Positions 55,124 through 64,000 of a stretch of DNA of 64,000 nucleotides are shown in pieces. Position 1 is the first letter of the stretch. Each line of letters opens with the position of its first letter. The stretch spans positions 186,001 to 250,000 of the forward strand of contig NZ_NIZW01000010.1 of assembly GCF_002727185.1 (NCBI RefSeq), given 5' to 3'. The position numbers and the translations under genes are program-made. The notes under the pieces are model-generated. The model saw only the letters and a list, made by a program, of their open reading frames with translations, had not been told where the DNA came from and made no database searches. Source of the DNA: Rhodopirellula bahusiensis. GTDB taxonomy: Bacteria > Planctomycetota > Planctomycetia > Pirellulales > Pirellulaceae.

Positions 55124-58120
55124 ATGAATCGAATCTGCTGTGTCGTGGCCACAATCGCCGCGGTCGCGGTGACAACTGTTGGAAGCGCGTTGACCAGTTC
55201 CGCCGCCGACTTGCCACCGTTCTCTAAAATTTCTGAAGGCTACAAGCAGCTTCCAGTTTCCGATCAACAGGCCAAGAAAGGCTTGTTCAACGTTTGGCAA
55301 CACGAGAAAGAAGCTTCGGTGCTTGCCGAGTTGCCAAAAAATTTCGCGGGCAAGAAATACTTTGTCGCGTTGACGCTCAGCAGTGGCGATCGCTACGCCG
55401 GCCTGCAGTCCGGTGACTGGGTCGTGCAGTGGCGTCGATACAACAATCGTCTCGCATTGATCGCTCCGAACTTGGACATCCGCGCCACCGGCGACGCGGA
55501 GTCCAAAGCATCGGTCAAACGATTGTTCACGGACCGCGTCTTGCTTGACGTGCCAATTTTGGCGATGGGCCCCAGCGGCGGCCCCGTCGTTGACATGGAT
55601 AGCTTGCTGATTGGAAATGCGACTACGTTCTTCGGTTCGTCGGTTCGATTGGCCAACAGCCGATTGTTCACGGTCGAAGCCGCGAAGGTCTTCCCCGAAA
55701 ACGTCGAGTTGGCGTTCGAGGTGGTTGGCCGAGGTGGTCGCCTGCAAACCCTGCACTATTCATTCAGCGAAGTGCCGAGCAGTTCGAGCGGTTTCAAGCC
55801 ACGAGAAGCGGATGAGCGAGTTGGCTTTTTCGTGACCTCGTTTTCGGATTTGAGTCAGTATCAGGACGACGAGACCAAGGTTCGCTACATCAATCGATGG
55901 CAGCTTGAGAAACGCGATCCAAAGCTGAAACTGAGCCCTCCCAAAGAGCCCATTCGCTTTTATGTGGAGCACACAGCGCCCGTCCGTTATCGACGTTGGA
56001 TCAAACAAGGTGTCGATTATTGGAACAAAGCATTTGAGAAAGTTGGAATCGTTGACGCGATCGTGATCGAGTACCAAGACGCGGTCAGCAAGATCCACAT
56101 GGAAAAGGATCCTGAGGACGTTCGTTACAACTTCATTCGTTGGTTGAACAATGACGTTGGCACCGCGATTGGCCCCAGCCGAGTCCATCCCGAAACCGGC
56201 CAGATTTTGGACGCGGACATCATTTTGACCGACGGTTGGATTCGTCACTTCAACTTCAACTACAACGACCTGATGCCGAAATTGGCGATGGAAGGTGTGA
56301 GTGCCGAAACATTGGCGTGGTTGGGAAGTCATCCCAACTGGGACCCTCGCGTCCGAATGGGTGCGAAGGAATCAGCCAACGCTCTGCGAGCCAAGTACGC
56401 TCTCGAAGCTCAGCAACCGATGGCCGGCTATGCGATGGCGCAAGCCGATCCAGCACTTCTGGGCGATGATGAATTCGACGGGCTGATGGGACAAGTCAGC
56501 CAGAAGAATGGGCTCTGCATGGCCGCTGCCGGTCGCAGCATGGACTTGGCATTCGCTCGCATGAATTGGGGTTTGGCCCTGATGGCGGACGAAGAAGCCG
56601 AGAAGAAGAAGGAAGAGGACGCCAAAGAGAAGGCCGAATCCGAAGAGGCTGACGCGGACGTGAAGGCGGATGCGAAGTCAGATGACCAAGACGAAGAAGC
56701 CAAAGAGGACGAGTCGGAAGAAGAGGAGTCCGACGACGAGAAAGAAGATGAGAAGGAAAAGGAAGAAGACAAAGAGAAAGACGAATTGTTGGATGGAATT
56801 CCAGAATGGTTCGTCGGTCCTTTGTTGGCAGACTTAGTCGCTCACGAAGTTGGCCACACGCTCGGTCTGCGTCACAACTTCAAGGCTTCGGCTTTGTACA
56901 CGATCGACGAGATCAACAGCGAAGAACTGAAGGGCAAGAAAACGTTCACCGCATCGGTGATGGATTACTGCCCCATCAACTACCGCTATGAAGCTGGTGA
57001 AACCCAAGGCGACTATGCCATGATCGACATCGGTCCGTATGACTTCTGGGCCATCGAATACGGCTACACGTTTGACAATTCCAAGCTGAAGGACATCCTG
57101 AAACGATGCTCTGAGCCTGAATTGCAATTCTGCACGGACGAAGACACCAGCGGACCTGACCCGTACGCTCGCCGGTATGACTTCGGCAAAGATCCATTGA
57201 CGTACGCCGAAGAGCAAATGCGATTGGCTCAGCTCTATCGGGACCGACTGCTCGAGAAGTTCGTGAAAGACGGTGACAGTTGGGCGAAAGCTCGCCGTGG
57301 CTATGAGCTGACATTGGGCATCCAGACCAAAGCGGTCAGCATGATGTCCAATTGGATTGGCGGCGCGTTCGTTAATCGAGACAAGAAGGGCGATCCAGGA
57401 AATCGGGTTCCCGTCGAAGTCGTGCCTGCTGCCGATCAACGTGCCGCGTTGCAGTTCGTGATCAAGACCAGCTTCCGAGACGAGTCCTACGGTCTGACCA
57501 CCGAAATTTTGGAACGTTTGGGCATCGACAAATGGCTTGACAGTGGTCGAGGCGGAATGTCAAACGAAGCGACTTGGCCAATTCACGACCGAGTGTTGGG
57601 AATGCAGGCGAGTACGTTGACGTTGATCATGAACCCAACGACTTTGCGTCGGGTTTATGACAACGAGCTACGTCTGCCTGCGGAAACGGACGCTCTGACG
57701 CTTCCCGAGGTGCTGAACACGGTCAGCGATGCGGTTTGGGAAGAGTTGGATCAGCCATGTCCCGAGGATCGCAATGATCGCAAGCCGATGATCACTTCGC
57801 TGCGTCGCAACTTGCAGCGGGAGCATATCCAGCGATTGGTGGATTTGGTGTTGGAAGAAGGCCAAGACACGGCTGCCTATCACCCAATCAGCAATTTGGC
57901 TCGTATGCAATTGCGGACTTTGTCGAGCCGAATGGGATCGACGATCGAAAAGTGTGGCAACAAGATGGATGCCTATAGCTTGGCACACTTGACCGAATGC
58001 AAAGAACGCGTCGAACGTGCATTGGAAGCTGGCTACACCTACGGTGGTGGGAATTCCGGTGGTCCGATGTTGATGATGCTGATGGGCAAAGAAGCTGGTT
58101 CGGCTTCCATCGAAGACTGA
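55124..58120 (+). CDS. secreted zinc metalloprotease of the metzincin type (DUF5117-like) with long acidic insert
   Basis: 998 residues from the ATG at 55124; a TTG at 55109 is in frame upstream. A signal peptide ends near SSAA at about 26-30. The zinc site is complete: His574-Glu575-x-x-His578-x-x-Gly581-x-x-His584, followed by a Met-turn-like ASVMDY. The sequence before it (RFYVEHTAPVRYRRWIKQGVDYWNKAFEKVG) is typical of the DUF5117/DUF4953 zinc-protease group. Between about 490 and 556 lies an insert made almost only of Glu, Asp, Lys and Ala, ahead of the active site. Expected in the periplasm or outside the cell; substrate unknown. A terminator follows. Confidence 0.9.
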   Translation: MNRICCVVATIAAVAVTTVGSALTSSAADLPPFSKISEGYKQLPVSDQQAKKGLFNVWQHEKEASVLAELPKNFAGKKYFVALTLSSGDRYAGLQSGDWVVQWRRYNNRLALIAPNLDIRATGDAESKASVKRLFTDRVLLDVPILAMGPSGGPVVDMDSLLIGNATTFFGSSVRLANSRLFTVEAAKVFPENVELAFEVVGRGGRLQTLHYSFSEVPSSSSGFKPREADERVGFFVTSFSDLSQYQDDETKVRYINRWQLEKRDPKLKLSPPKEPIRFYVEHTAPVRYRRWIKQGVDYWNKAFEKVGIVDAIVIEYQDAVSKIHMEKDPEDVRYNFIRWLNNDVGTAIGPSRVHPETGQILDADIILTDGWIRHFNFNYNDLMPKLAMEGVSAETLAWLGSHPNWDPRVRMGAKESANALRAKYALEAQQPMAGYAMAQADPALLGDDEFDGLMGQVSQKNGLCMAAAGRSMDLAFARMNWGLALMADEEAEKKKEEDAKEKAESEEADADVKADAKSDDQDEEAKEDESEEEESDDEKEDEKEKEEDKEKDELLDGIPEWFVGPLLADLVAHEVGHTLGLRHNFKASALYTIDEINSEELKGKKTFTASVMDYCPINYRYEAGETQGDYAMIDIGPYDFWAIEYGYTFDNSKLKDILKRCSEPELQFCTDEDTSGPDPYARRYDFGKDPLTYAEEQMRLAQLYRDRLLEKFVKDGDSWAKARRGYELTLGIQTKAVSMMSNWIGGAFVNRDKKGDPGNRVPVEVVPAADQRAALQFVIKTSFRDESYGLTTEILERLGIDKWLDSGRGGMSNEATWPIHDRVLGMQASTLTLIMNPTTLRRVYDNELRLPAETDALTLPEVLNTVSDAVWEELDQPCPEDRNDRKPMITSLRRNLQREHIQRLVDLVLEEGQDTAAYHPISNLARMQLRTLSSRMGSTIEKCGNKMDAYSLAHLTECKERVERALEAGYTYGGGNSGGPMLMMLMGKEAGSASIED

Positions 58121-58143
58121 ACCCAGCCGAAGACCTAATACGC

Positions 58144-58177
58144 AACAGCCTTCTCATTTCGGTGAGAAGGCTGTTTT
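58144..58177 (+). terminator. rho-independent terminator of the metzincin gene
   Basis: AACAGCCTTCTCA (58144-58156) is fully complementary to TGAGAAGGCTGTT (58163-58175), with a TTTCGG loop and a short T run, 24 bp after the stop. Confidence 0.85.
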
Positions 58178-58204
58178 CGTTGGTTGGTGTTTCACCTCGC
58201 GGAT

Positions 58205-59287
58205 TCAACGGCCCAGGTGCAAAATGTCCAGTCGGGCTGCAGTGGCTTGGTCGAACGAACCAAGACTTGGCGAATGAGTGATCGTGGTCATCAACGCTGT
58301 GAATCGTTCGACCAACGGAAGGAGATATTCTTCCAAGATCGGTGTGATCGCGTGGTCCAGTTGGCTAGCCGGGCTACCTGAGTAGATGGATGGTTCCGGA
58401 ACTTCGTCGATCGCCGCAAACACCTCGTCCATCCAGCCGTCGATCGCAATCGCTGACACGCCGAGTGACACAAGTTTGACGCAGTCGTCGACCGAAGCCA
58501 CTCGCTGTTGTTCCCACCGCGGTGGCGACAGCCAAATTGGCGGGATGTCGGGCTGGCGAATCAACTGATGCAGCAGTTCGGCAAACGGAAGGCCCGCGAC
58601 AGAAACTTGGCCGGCACGGATGAGAAGGGCGTCAGCCGGAATCGCACCGAGTGTCTCACGGTTTTCCCACAGCCATTCGGGAGTGATGCTCACCAGGACC
58701 GCAGCCTGAGGAGCAAGGCTTCTCAATTGTTGGATCTTGTTCTGCAGGTTTGCCAAGTCCAGCACATCCGGCGGGAGCGTGAATGCGGAAACCCAGCCAC
58801 CGCCGGACAAGGGTTGTTCTTCTGGGGTGGCTTCCCAACGCCGAATTTGTTCGGCGCTGTAGGCGAACCGGCCCGAGGCATCGCGAAGGGGTGATAGACG
58901 TAGATCAATCGCCGTCGCGGTGTCGAAATCGTCTGCGTTCAGCCCATAACGTTCGCTGCGATACGGAAGCATTTGAAGTGGGTGTGCCGGGGCTTCGACT
59001 TCTTCGGACTCTTGGCTGTCGTCGCCGTCATCTTGGACACCGAGTTCACTGTGCAAGTACGACGTCAATATCCCATGTTGCTGGAGTTGCTCGGCGAATG
59101 CCTTTGCGATTTTGGACGACCAACGATGCCACGGGGCTTCGTCGAGAAACAACCGGGTCGGCAATTCGATCGTGGAATCGCCATCTCGCCGGACCTGGAA
59201 CGTCGGAGGCGTGGGAGGGACACCTCGACGCCCGCAACCGAATTGGGGCGGCAACAAGCACAATGCGTCGAGCGAACCGTCAAACAT
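58205..59287 (-). CDS. hypothetical protein, possible TIM-barrel-like C-terminal half
   Basis: 360 residues. No family recognised. The N-terminal part has Pro-rich PPTPPTFQVRR and an acidic patch (about 105-125). The C-terminal half alternates beta strands and helices (AAVLVSITPEWLW; DALLIRAGQVSVAGLPFAELL; VKLVSLGVSAIAIDGWMDEV), which resembles the end of a TIM barrel. There is no signal peptide. Convergent with the metzincin gene; upstream is the response-regulator gene on the same strand. Confidence 0.6.
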   Translation of the reverse strand: MFDGSLDALCLLPPQFGCGRRGVPPTPPTFQVRRDGDSTIELPTRLFLDEAPWHRWSSKIAKAFAEQLQQHGILTSYLHSELGVQDDGDDSQESEEVEAPAHPLQMLPYRSERYGLNADDFDTATAIDLRLSPLRDASGRFAYSAEQIRRWEATPEEQPLSGGGWVSAFTLPPDVLDLANLQNKIQQLRSLAPQAAVLVSITPEWLWENRETLGAIPADALLIRAGQVSVAGLPFAELLHQLIRQPDIPPIWLSPPRWEQQRVASVDDCVKLVSLGVSAIAIDGWMDEVFAAIDEVPEPSIYSGSPASQLDHAITPILEEYLLPLVERFTALMTTITHSPSLGSFDQATAARLDILHLGR

Positions 59288-59403
59288 GGCTGCCTGGAAG
59301 AAATGGGAGGATCTCTACAGTCACAATCGCACGAATTCGCGGCTCATGGCTGAAGTCATGAACCGAGCGTGGAATGCAGACTTCCACAGCGATTGTATCC
59401 GCT

Positions 59404-59428
59404 GGAGTCCCCGTGAGTGGGGACTTCC
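59404..59428. terminator. GC-rich hairpin between the response regulator and the orphan gene
   Basis: AGTCCCC (59406-59412) pairs with GGGGACT (59419-59425), extended by weaker pairs, with a 6-nt loop. It lies just after the response-regulator stop on the minus strand and has no U-tract, so it is only terminator-like. Confidence 0.4.
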
Positions 59429-59436
59429 CGGCCGGA

Positions 59437-59862
59437 TCAACGCTCTTCCATTTCCTGGATGTAGAGTCGCAGACGCGAAAGTTCGTCGGTCGTGCCTTTG
59501 AGCTTGAGCATGTTCTCGACCCGTTTGGTCAACTCGATTCGGTTGACGGGTTTGCTCAAGAAGTCATCGGTGCCGGCTTGGACGCCTCGTTCGATATCGC
59601 CCAACTCGCTGAGAGCCGTCACCATCAAAATCATGATATTGCTGGTCTCAGGTGCCTCTTTCAACTGTTTGCAAACTTCGAAACCACTCAGCTTGGGCAT
59701 CATCACGTCCAACAGGATCAGATCCGGTTGGAACGATGCGACTTTGGCCAGCGTGTCTTCCCCGTCCACCGCGGTTTCCAATTCGCAATCGATGTTGACC
59801 AAGTAGGCCTCCAGCAGTTCGCGGTTGGCAGTGTTGTCATCAGCAATCAGGATCCGATGCAT
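59437..59862 (-). CDS. single-domain response regulator (CheY-like)
   Basis: 141 residues, a receiver domain with no output domain. Acidic pocket Asp8-Asp9, phosphoacceptor Asp52 (LLDVMMP), Thr82 and Lys104 (FLSKPVN) are all present. A C-terminal helix of about 20 residues (TDELSRLRLYIQEMEER) is extra and could mediate partner binding. No histidine kinase is adjacent. It probably acts by protein contact, as other stand-alone receivers do. Confidence 0.95.
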   Translation of the reverse strand: MHRILIADDNTANRELLEAYLVNIDCELETAVDGEDTLAKVASFQPDLILLDVMMPKLSGFEVCKQLKEAPETSNIMILMVTALSELGDIERGVQAGTDDFLSKPVNRIELTKRVENMLKLKGTTDELSRLRLYIQEMEER

Positions 59863-59928
59863 CCGAGGCGGCTTTCAAAGGAAGGGGAGATAGGTGGATT
59901 TCAAAGAGACCAAACGAGCGATGCCGGA

Positions 59929-61191
59929 TCAGGCAATGCTGGCGGGAGATTCAGTGTCGGCTGGGACAGGGAAAGCCTGCACCATTTCGCGAATTTCGTT
60001 GCGAATGGATTCGTGAAGTGCCGCGTTGTCGGAGTCCGACAGTGCGTTGTAGATCCATTGGCCGATTCGTTTCATCTCATCGCCGCCCATTCCGCGGGTG
60101 GTCAATGCGGGCGTTCCGATTCGAATTCCCGAAGGGTCCATCGGTTTTCGCTGGTCAAACGGGATCATATTCATGTTGACGGTGATGCCGCAAGCATCGA
60201 GGACCGCTTCGGCCTTCTTGCCGCCCAAGTCCACGGCGGTTACATCGACCAGCATCAGGTGGTTGTCGGTTCCGCCGCTGACCAATCGCAAGCCACATCC
60301 CATCAATGTCTCGGCCAGGACTTTCGCGTTGTCCACGACTGCTTGGCCGTAGCTGGCGTATTCTTCGGTCATCGCTTCGGCAAAACAGATCGCCTTGGCA
60401 GCGACCACGTGCATCAACGGGCCACCCTGAGTGCCGGGGAACACGTTGCGATTGACCAATTTCAAGTGCTCATCCTTGCACATGATCAAGCCACTGCGAG
60501 GCCCTCGAAGGGTTTTGTGGGTCGTCGTGGTGACGTAGTCCGCGTAGGGAACCGGGCTGTTGTGGATTTTTGCGGCAACCAAGCCCGCGTAGTGGGCCAT
60601 ATCGACCATTAGCTTTGCACCGACCTCGTCCGCGATTTCTTTGAATCGGTCGTGAGGAATTTCGCGTGGGTAAGCACTCGCACCGGCGACGATCAATTTC
60701 GGTTTGTGCTCGCGAGCCAGTTTGACGATTTGGTCGAAGTCCAAGCGATGATTGACTTCATCGACGCCGTAATTGACGAAGTTGTAAAGTCGGCCGCTCA
60801 TATTCAGCTTCATGCCGTGGGTCAGGTGACCACCTTGGGCCAAATCTAAACCAAGAACGGTGTCGCCGACTTCGAGGCAGCTCAAATACACAGCCGCGTT
60901 GGCTTGCGAACCGCTGTGAGGCTGGACGTTGGCGGCTTCGGCACCGAAGAGTTCCTTGGCTCGGTCAATCGCGATCGATTCCACGACGTCAACGTGTTCG
61001 CAGCCGCCGTAGTACCGGCGACCGGGATAGCCTTCAGCGTATTTGTTGGTCAGGACGCTGCCGGTTGCTTCCATGATCGCGGGGCTGGTGTAATTCTCGC
61101 TGGCGATCAGTTCCAAACCGTCTTGCTGACGGATCGTTTCGGCTTGGATTGCATCCCAAATGGCGGGGTCTTGTGACTGAATGAAGCTCAT
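59929..61191 (-). CDS. glyA: serine hydroxymethyltransferase
   Basis: 420 residues. PLP Lys226 lies in [12 protein letters not shown], and the N-terminal [15 protein letters not shown] and [11 protein letters not shown] are diagnostic. It converts serine and tetrahydrofolate to glycine and 5,10-methylene-THF, linking the serine route (serA, serC in this window) to one-carbon metabolism. It is 66 bp upstream of the response-regulator gene on the same strand; cotranscription is possible. Confidence 0.97.
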   Translation of the reverse strand: MSFIQSQDPAIWDAIQAETIRQQDGLELIASENYTSPAIMEATGSVLTNKYAEGYPGRRYYGGCEHVDVVESIAIDRAKELFGAEAANVQPHSGSQANAAVYLSCLEVGDTVLGLDLAQGGHLTHGMKLNMSGRLYNFVNYGVDEVNHRLDFDQIVKLAREHKPKLIVAGASAYPREIPHDRFKEIADEVGAKLMVDMAHYAGLVAAKIHNSPVPYADYVTTTTHKTLRGPRSGLIMCKDEHLKLVNRNVFPGTQGGPLMHVVAAKAICFAEAMTEEYASYGQAVVDNAKVLAETLMGCGLRLVSGGTDNHLMLVDVTAVDLGGKKAEAVLDACGITVNMNMIPFDQRKPMDPSGIRIGTPALTTRGMGGDEMKRIGQWIYNALSDSDNAALHESIRNEIREMVQAFPVPADTESPASIA

Positions 61192-61379
61192 GGCAGGTCA
61201 ATTCGAAGCGTGTGGGGGAAGAGGGCTCGTGCTAGCATTGTCGATTCCGAGTAAAAAACCGTCAATGACTGAAAAAAGTCACCGAACGCGGTGATTTGAC
61301 CGACCCTCGCGACTTGGTTCCGGATCTCCAACCGATCTGATCCAAGCTGGATGTCCCACGATCTCAGACAAGGCGTCTC

Positions 61380-63485
61380 TTGCAAACAATACCGACCTAC
61401 CGGGGACTGCTTCTGTGCGGGTTGGTACTCAGCCTTGCATGGGCGGGATGCTCGAAAAAATTGCCTGATCCGGAAGTCTTGCCTCCAGCGAATTTGCCGA
61501 GCGATGATTCGGACTCCTCCGAACCCGATGCCGACCAGGCGGCGTCACCCTCCGAGTCAGGGTCAGCCGAGCCGGAGCCTGAAACTCTCGAGGAGCCAGC
61601 ATCGGTGCCTCTCGCGATAGAAGACCGTGGCGTTCCTATGTTGCAGGATGCGGTTGGCTCGCAGGCCTGCGTCGCCTGCCATCCCAATCGTGCCGCCTCG
61701 TTCTTTGAGACCTCCCACGCGGAATCTCTGCGAGTAGTGAATACGAAGCAGGAACCCGAACTGCAATCGTTTTTTCACCAGCCCAGTTCCCAACGCATGA
61801 AGGTCGTGCATGACGGGGAATTGGTTCGGCACCAATCGTGGCAGGAACTGCCGCAGACGGACTACGTGATGCCGTTGAGCGACTACCCGGTTGAGATGGT
61901 GATGGGAAGTGGCACGTTTGCGAAGTCGTACTTGATCCGAGATGGCGATGCTCTGCTGCAGGCACCGCTGTCGCACTACACCGAGCAAGGCGAGTACGAC
62001 ATGTCGCCGGGATATGACTCGCCATCGCACTTTGGTTTTTCTCGGCAAGTCACTGACGATTGTCTGTTCTGTCACGCGGGTTCTTTGTCGCGGGTGGACG
62101 GCAATCGAAGTGTCTCGGTTCTGCATGAACTAGCGATTGGCTGCGAGCGTTGTCACGGTGGCGGTCGTCAACATGTTGATATCGCAAACCAGATGCGAGC
62201 GAATTCGAACAATACGACTGAGTTGGATGCGGTTCATGATTGGTCGATCGTGCACCCAAATGAACTCGGGCGTGACTCGATGGAGTCGCTCTGTGCCCAG
62301 TGTCATTTGCAAGGTGACATTCAGATGTTCGTCCGCGGTGCGGATTCGTGGTCGTTTCGTCCTGGCGAAGACTTGGCAGCCACGCGATTGGTTTACAACG
62401 TCGGGCCGCCGAAGAAAGAGTCTGGTTCGACCACGTTTGTCGGTCACTTTGGTCAGATGCATGCCAGCGAGTGCTACTTAGGTTCCGAATCTCTCACCTG
62501 CGTCACGTGCCACGATCCTCACCAACGAGTCGATGATTCCAACCGGGAAACGATCCACCGGAATCATTGCTTGTCGTGTCACGACAGCATCGACTGTGGC
62601 GAGGAAATGACCGTGCGAATGGACACAAACGAGAACTCGTGTCACCAATGCCACATGCCTCGATCCGAGACCGAGGTGCCCCACGTGTCGATCACCGACC
62701 ACCGGATCGCGGTGCCAAATGAGTTGGGCGACGCCAAAACACTGGTTCGGGAGGTCGACGACGAGCAAGTGACAGAGTTGCCGGATGCAGTCGCGTTGCT
62801 CGACCGAGCCCCGTCCGGAAGCTGGCAGCGAGAATTGAACGAAGCCACCGCGATTGCGCAGTGGCTGTGGATGGGGTCGAATCCCCGTTTTGACAACGCC
62901 GTTGTCTTCAACTTAGCAGTCGATCGATTGAGGTCCGCGATCGAGGCAGCGGAGAAAACAGAGCCGAGTTCAGGTGTCGCTCACGTGTCTTTGATCGAAG
63001 CCAAAACACGGTTGGCAAGTTTGCTGGACCGAGTCTTGCTGTTTCCGGACGAGAATCGCTCCGAATCGGATGTGCAGCGTTTGCGAAACGAAAGCCAAAC
63101 GCTGATGCAATGGGTTCTGTCGGAAGAGAAGCAGCCCACACCAGAAATTCAGGTCGCTTTGGAAAGCTTGGCGAACTCCGCGGCTGCTGAAGATCGGCAT
63201 CTCAAAGCGTATCAACTTTACCAGCGTCTGGTGAAACTGCGCCGCAACCCAGCCGATCATTACAACTTGGGGTTGGCGTGCGGGAAGCTTCGTCGGTTTG
63301 GCGAAGCCGAACAGGCCTTCATGGAATCAATCCGCATTCAGCCGACTTATCCCCTGCCCTACGCCTCGCTGGCTCGCTTGTATCAATCGATTGATCCACG
63401 AGCAGCATCCAACTACATGCAGTTGTCTCAACGACTGCGGTTGGTGCAGCAAGGAAACGAGAATGCAAAGCGTGAAGAACAATAG
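61380..63485 (+). CDS. heptaheme c-type cytochrome lipoprotein with C-terminal TPR repeats
   Basis: 701 residues from a TTG at 61380. No in-frame ATG gives a signal peptide, and AAGG lies about 8 bp upstream as a possible ribosome site. The signal ends in WAGC with Cys24 as a likely lipidation site. An acidic/Ser linker (about 30-80) leads to seven CxxCH motifs: CVACH, CLFCH, CERCH, CAQCH, CVTCH, CLSCH and CHQCH. TPR-like repeats occupy about 590-690 (DHYNLGLACGKLRRFGEAEQAFMESIRIQPTYP). Same general plan as the octaheme protein at 31268 but with different heme spacing. Outer-surface electron carrier is likely. Confidence 0.88.
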   Translation: MQTIPTYRGLLLCGLVLSLAWAGCSKKLPDPEVLPPANLPSDDSDSSEPDADQAASPSESGSAEPEPETLEEPASVPLAIEDRGVPMLQDAVGSQACVACHPNRAASFFETSHAESLRVVNTKQEPELQSFFHQPSSQRMKVVHDGELVRHQSWQELPQTDYVMPLSDYPVEMVMGSGTFAKSYLIRDGDALLQAPLSHYTEQGEYDMSPGYDSPSHFGFSRQVTDDCLFCHAGSLSRVDGNRSVSVLHELAIGCERCHGGGRQHVDIANQMRANSNNTTELDAVHDWSIVHPNELGRDSMESLCAQCHLQGDIQMFVRGADSWSFRPGEDLAATRLVYNVGPPKKESGSTTFVGHFGQMHASECYLGSESLTCVTCHDPHQRVDDSNRETIHRNHCLSCHDSIDCGEEMTVRMDTNENSCHQCHMPRSETEVPHVSITDHRIAVPNELGDAKTLVREVDDEQVTELPDAVALLDRAPSGSWQRELNEATAIAQWLWMGSNPRFDNAVVFNLAVDRLRSAIEAAEKTEPSSGVAHVSLIEAKTRLASLLDRVLLFPDENRSESDVQRLRNESQTLMQWVLSEEKQPTPEIQVALESLANSAAAEDRHLKAYQLYQRLVKLRRNPADHYNLGLACGKLRRFGEAEQAFMESIRIQPTYPLPYASLARLYQSIDPRAASNYMQLSQRLRLVQQGNENAKREEQ

Positions 63486-63509
63486 GCGTTCCAAACGCCG
63501 CGTGCCCGT

Positions 63510-64000
63510 TCAACCGGTCGGCTGAATCGGCAACTGTTCGACGCGAAGCTTGTTTTCTAGCGAAGCCAAGACCTCGCAGGCTGGGTCCACGATTCCGTTC
63601 GTGATCCAATTCGTCAGTTCGTCTGCCGGTGAAATGGTGCACGATTTCAGCAGCACGACCTCGCTTGCATCGCACAGCAGCCCGACCCACATGGCGATGG
63701 AGTCCGTGGTGGTCGACCAGTTTTCAGGTAGTGGAGCGTTGGAAGCCGAATCGTAGACCACCTCGGGACGCAGGAATTTCAACGTCGCCGACGACTTGTT
63801 GGAATCGCGTGAAAGCGTCGAGTAATTCAGCCACGCATCTTCTGAATCGAGAATTTCAACGGGCGAGAACCGGTCGTCCGTTTGAAACGCGGCCGCGAGA
63901 TGTCGCATGGATTGTTCCAGCATCGCGACACATTGCCAATGAACCGCTCGGGGATCGCCCGGTCGCAATCGATCCCATTCACGCACCGCATCGATCATTT
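63510..64000 (-). CDS. amino acid kinase (AAK) family protein, C-terminal part (N-terminus beyond the right edge)
   Basis: About 163 residues visible, open to the window end. The pattern after the edge (IDAVREWDRLRPGDPRAVHW) and WSTTTDSIAMWVGLLCDASEVVLLKS match the AAK fold of aspartate/uridylate kinase-like proteins. The Gly-rich start is not in the window, so the ATG at 63998 is internal and the true start lies beyond. AAK-family kinases of this kind occur in methanofuran/H4MPT-type cofactor pathways; that role is only a possibility here. The stop is 25 bp from the heptaheme gene stop, convergent. Confidence 0.75.
   Translation of the reverse strand, partial: MIDAVREWDRLRPGDPRAVHWQCVAMLEQSMRHLAAAFQTDDRFSPVEILDSEDAWLNYSTLSRDSNKSSATLKFLRPEVVYDSASNAPLPENWSTTTDSIAMWVGLLCDASEVVLLKSCTISPADELTNWITNGIVDPACEVLASLENKLRVEQLPIQPTG

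Overview
The window looks like chromosomal DNA of a planctomycete of the Pirellulaceae, most likely Rhodopirellula or a close relative. The evidence is a PSCyt1-DUF1549-DUF1553 heme protein, multiheme c-type cytochromes fused to TPR repeats, a huge secreted protein with an LEPRxLL-like N-terminal signal, a FloA flotillin-like protein, many long proteins without close functional names, and moderate GC content with loose gene packing. This is pattern recognition; no database search was run. I see no rRNA, tRNA, insertion sequence, prophage or CRISPR array.

Layout. Bases 1-6.2 kb (minus) hold an envelope cluster: a polyprenol-phosphate-type GT2 glycosyltransferase, a polytopic membrane protein and a very large AsmA-like protein cut by the left edge. 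From 6.4 to 11.3 kb come a Nudix hydrolase, a lone glutamine amidotransferase (TrpG/PabA), a DUF2617 gene coupled to a HisA-like gene, then floA coupled to an alpha/beta hydrolase. From 11.4 to 16.3 kb are the planctomycete heme protein, ahcY with a structured-looking leader, and a YbjN-like gene. From 16.9 to 21.6 kb is a 1541-residue exported protein joining a thioredoxin-like CPAC module, a cyclophilin domain and many adhesin-type beta repeats. From 21.7 to 25.5 kb lie an HU-like protein, FabH, a XerC/D recombinase and GalE.

The most interesting locus is 25.7-31.2 kb: two different membrane-associated P-loop GTPase-like proteins, an ExbB/TolQ/MotA-type channel subunit and a small secreted protein. 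All three junctions are ATGA stop/start overlaps, so the four products are probably made together. I do not recognise a named system with this composition.

From 31.3 to 43.7 kb are an octaheme TPR cytochrome, mannose-1-phosphate guanylyltransferase, an SH3-like secreted protein, serC-serA, an O-antigen-ligase-like protein coupled to a GT4 glycosyltransferase, and an SDR-fold protein whose usual catalytic residues are mostly replaced. From 43.9 to 54.9 kb are a CNNM/CorC-like CBS protein that overlaps folC tail to tail by 100 bp, an ABC-2 transporter operon ending in a protein with a long acidic tail, and a Na+/H+ antiporter-CBS protein coupled to queG. From 55.1 to 64 kb are a metzincin-type protease with a long acidic insert, an orphan protein, a single-domain response regulator, glyA, a heptaheme lipoprotein-TPR cytochrome, and the C-terminal part of an amino-acid-kinase-family protein cut by the right edge.

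Themes: cell-envelope polysaccharide synthesis (GT2, ManC, GalE, Wzy-like, GT4), serine and one-carbon metabolism (SerA, SerC, GlyA, AhcY, FolC), and periplasmic heme electron carriers. Nine neighbouring gene pairs share 4-bp NTGA overlaps.
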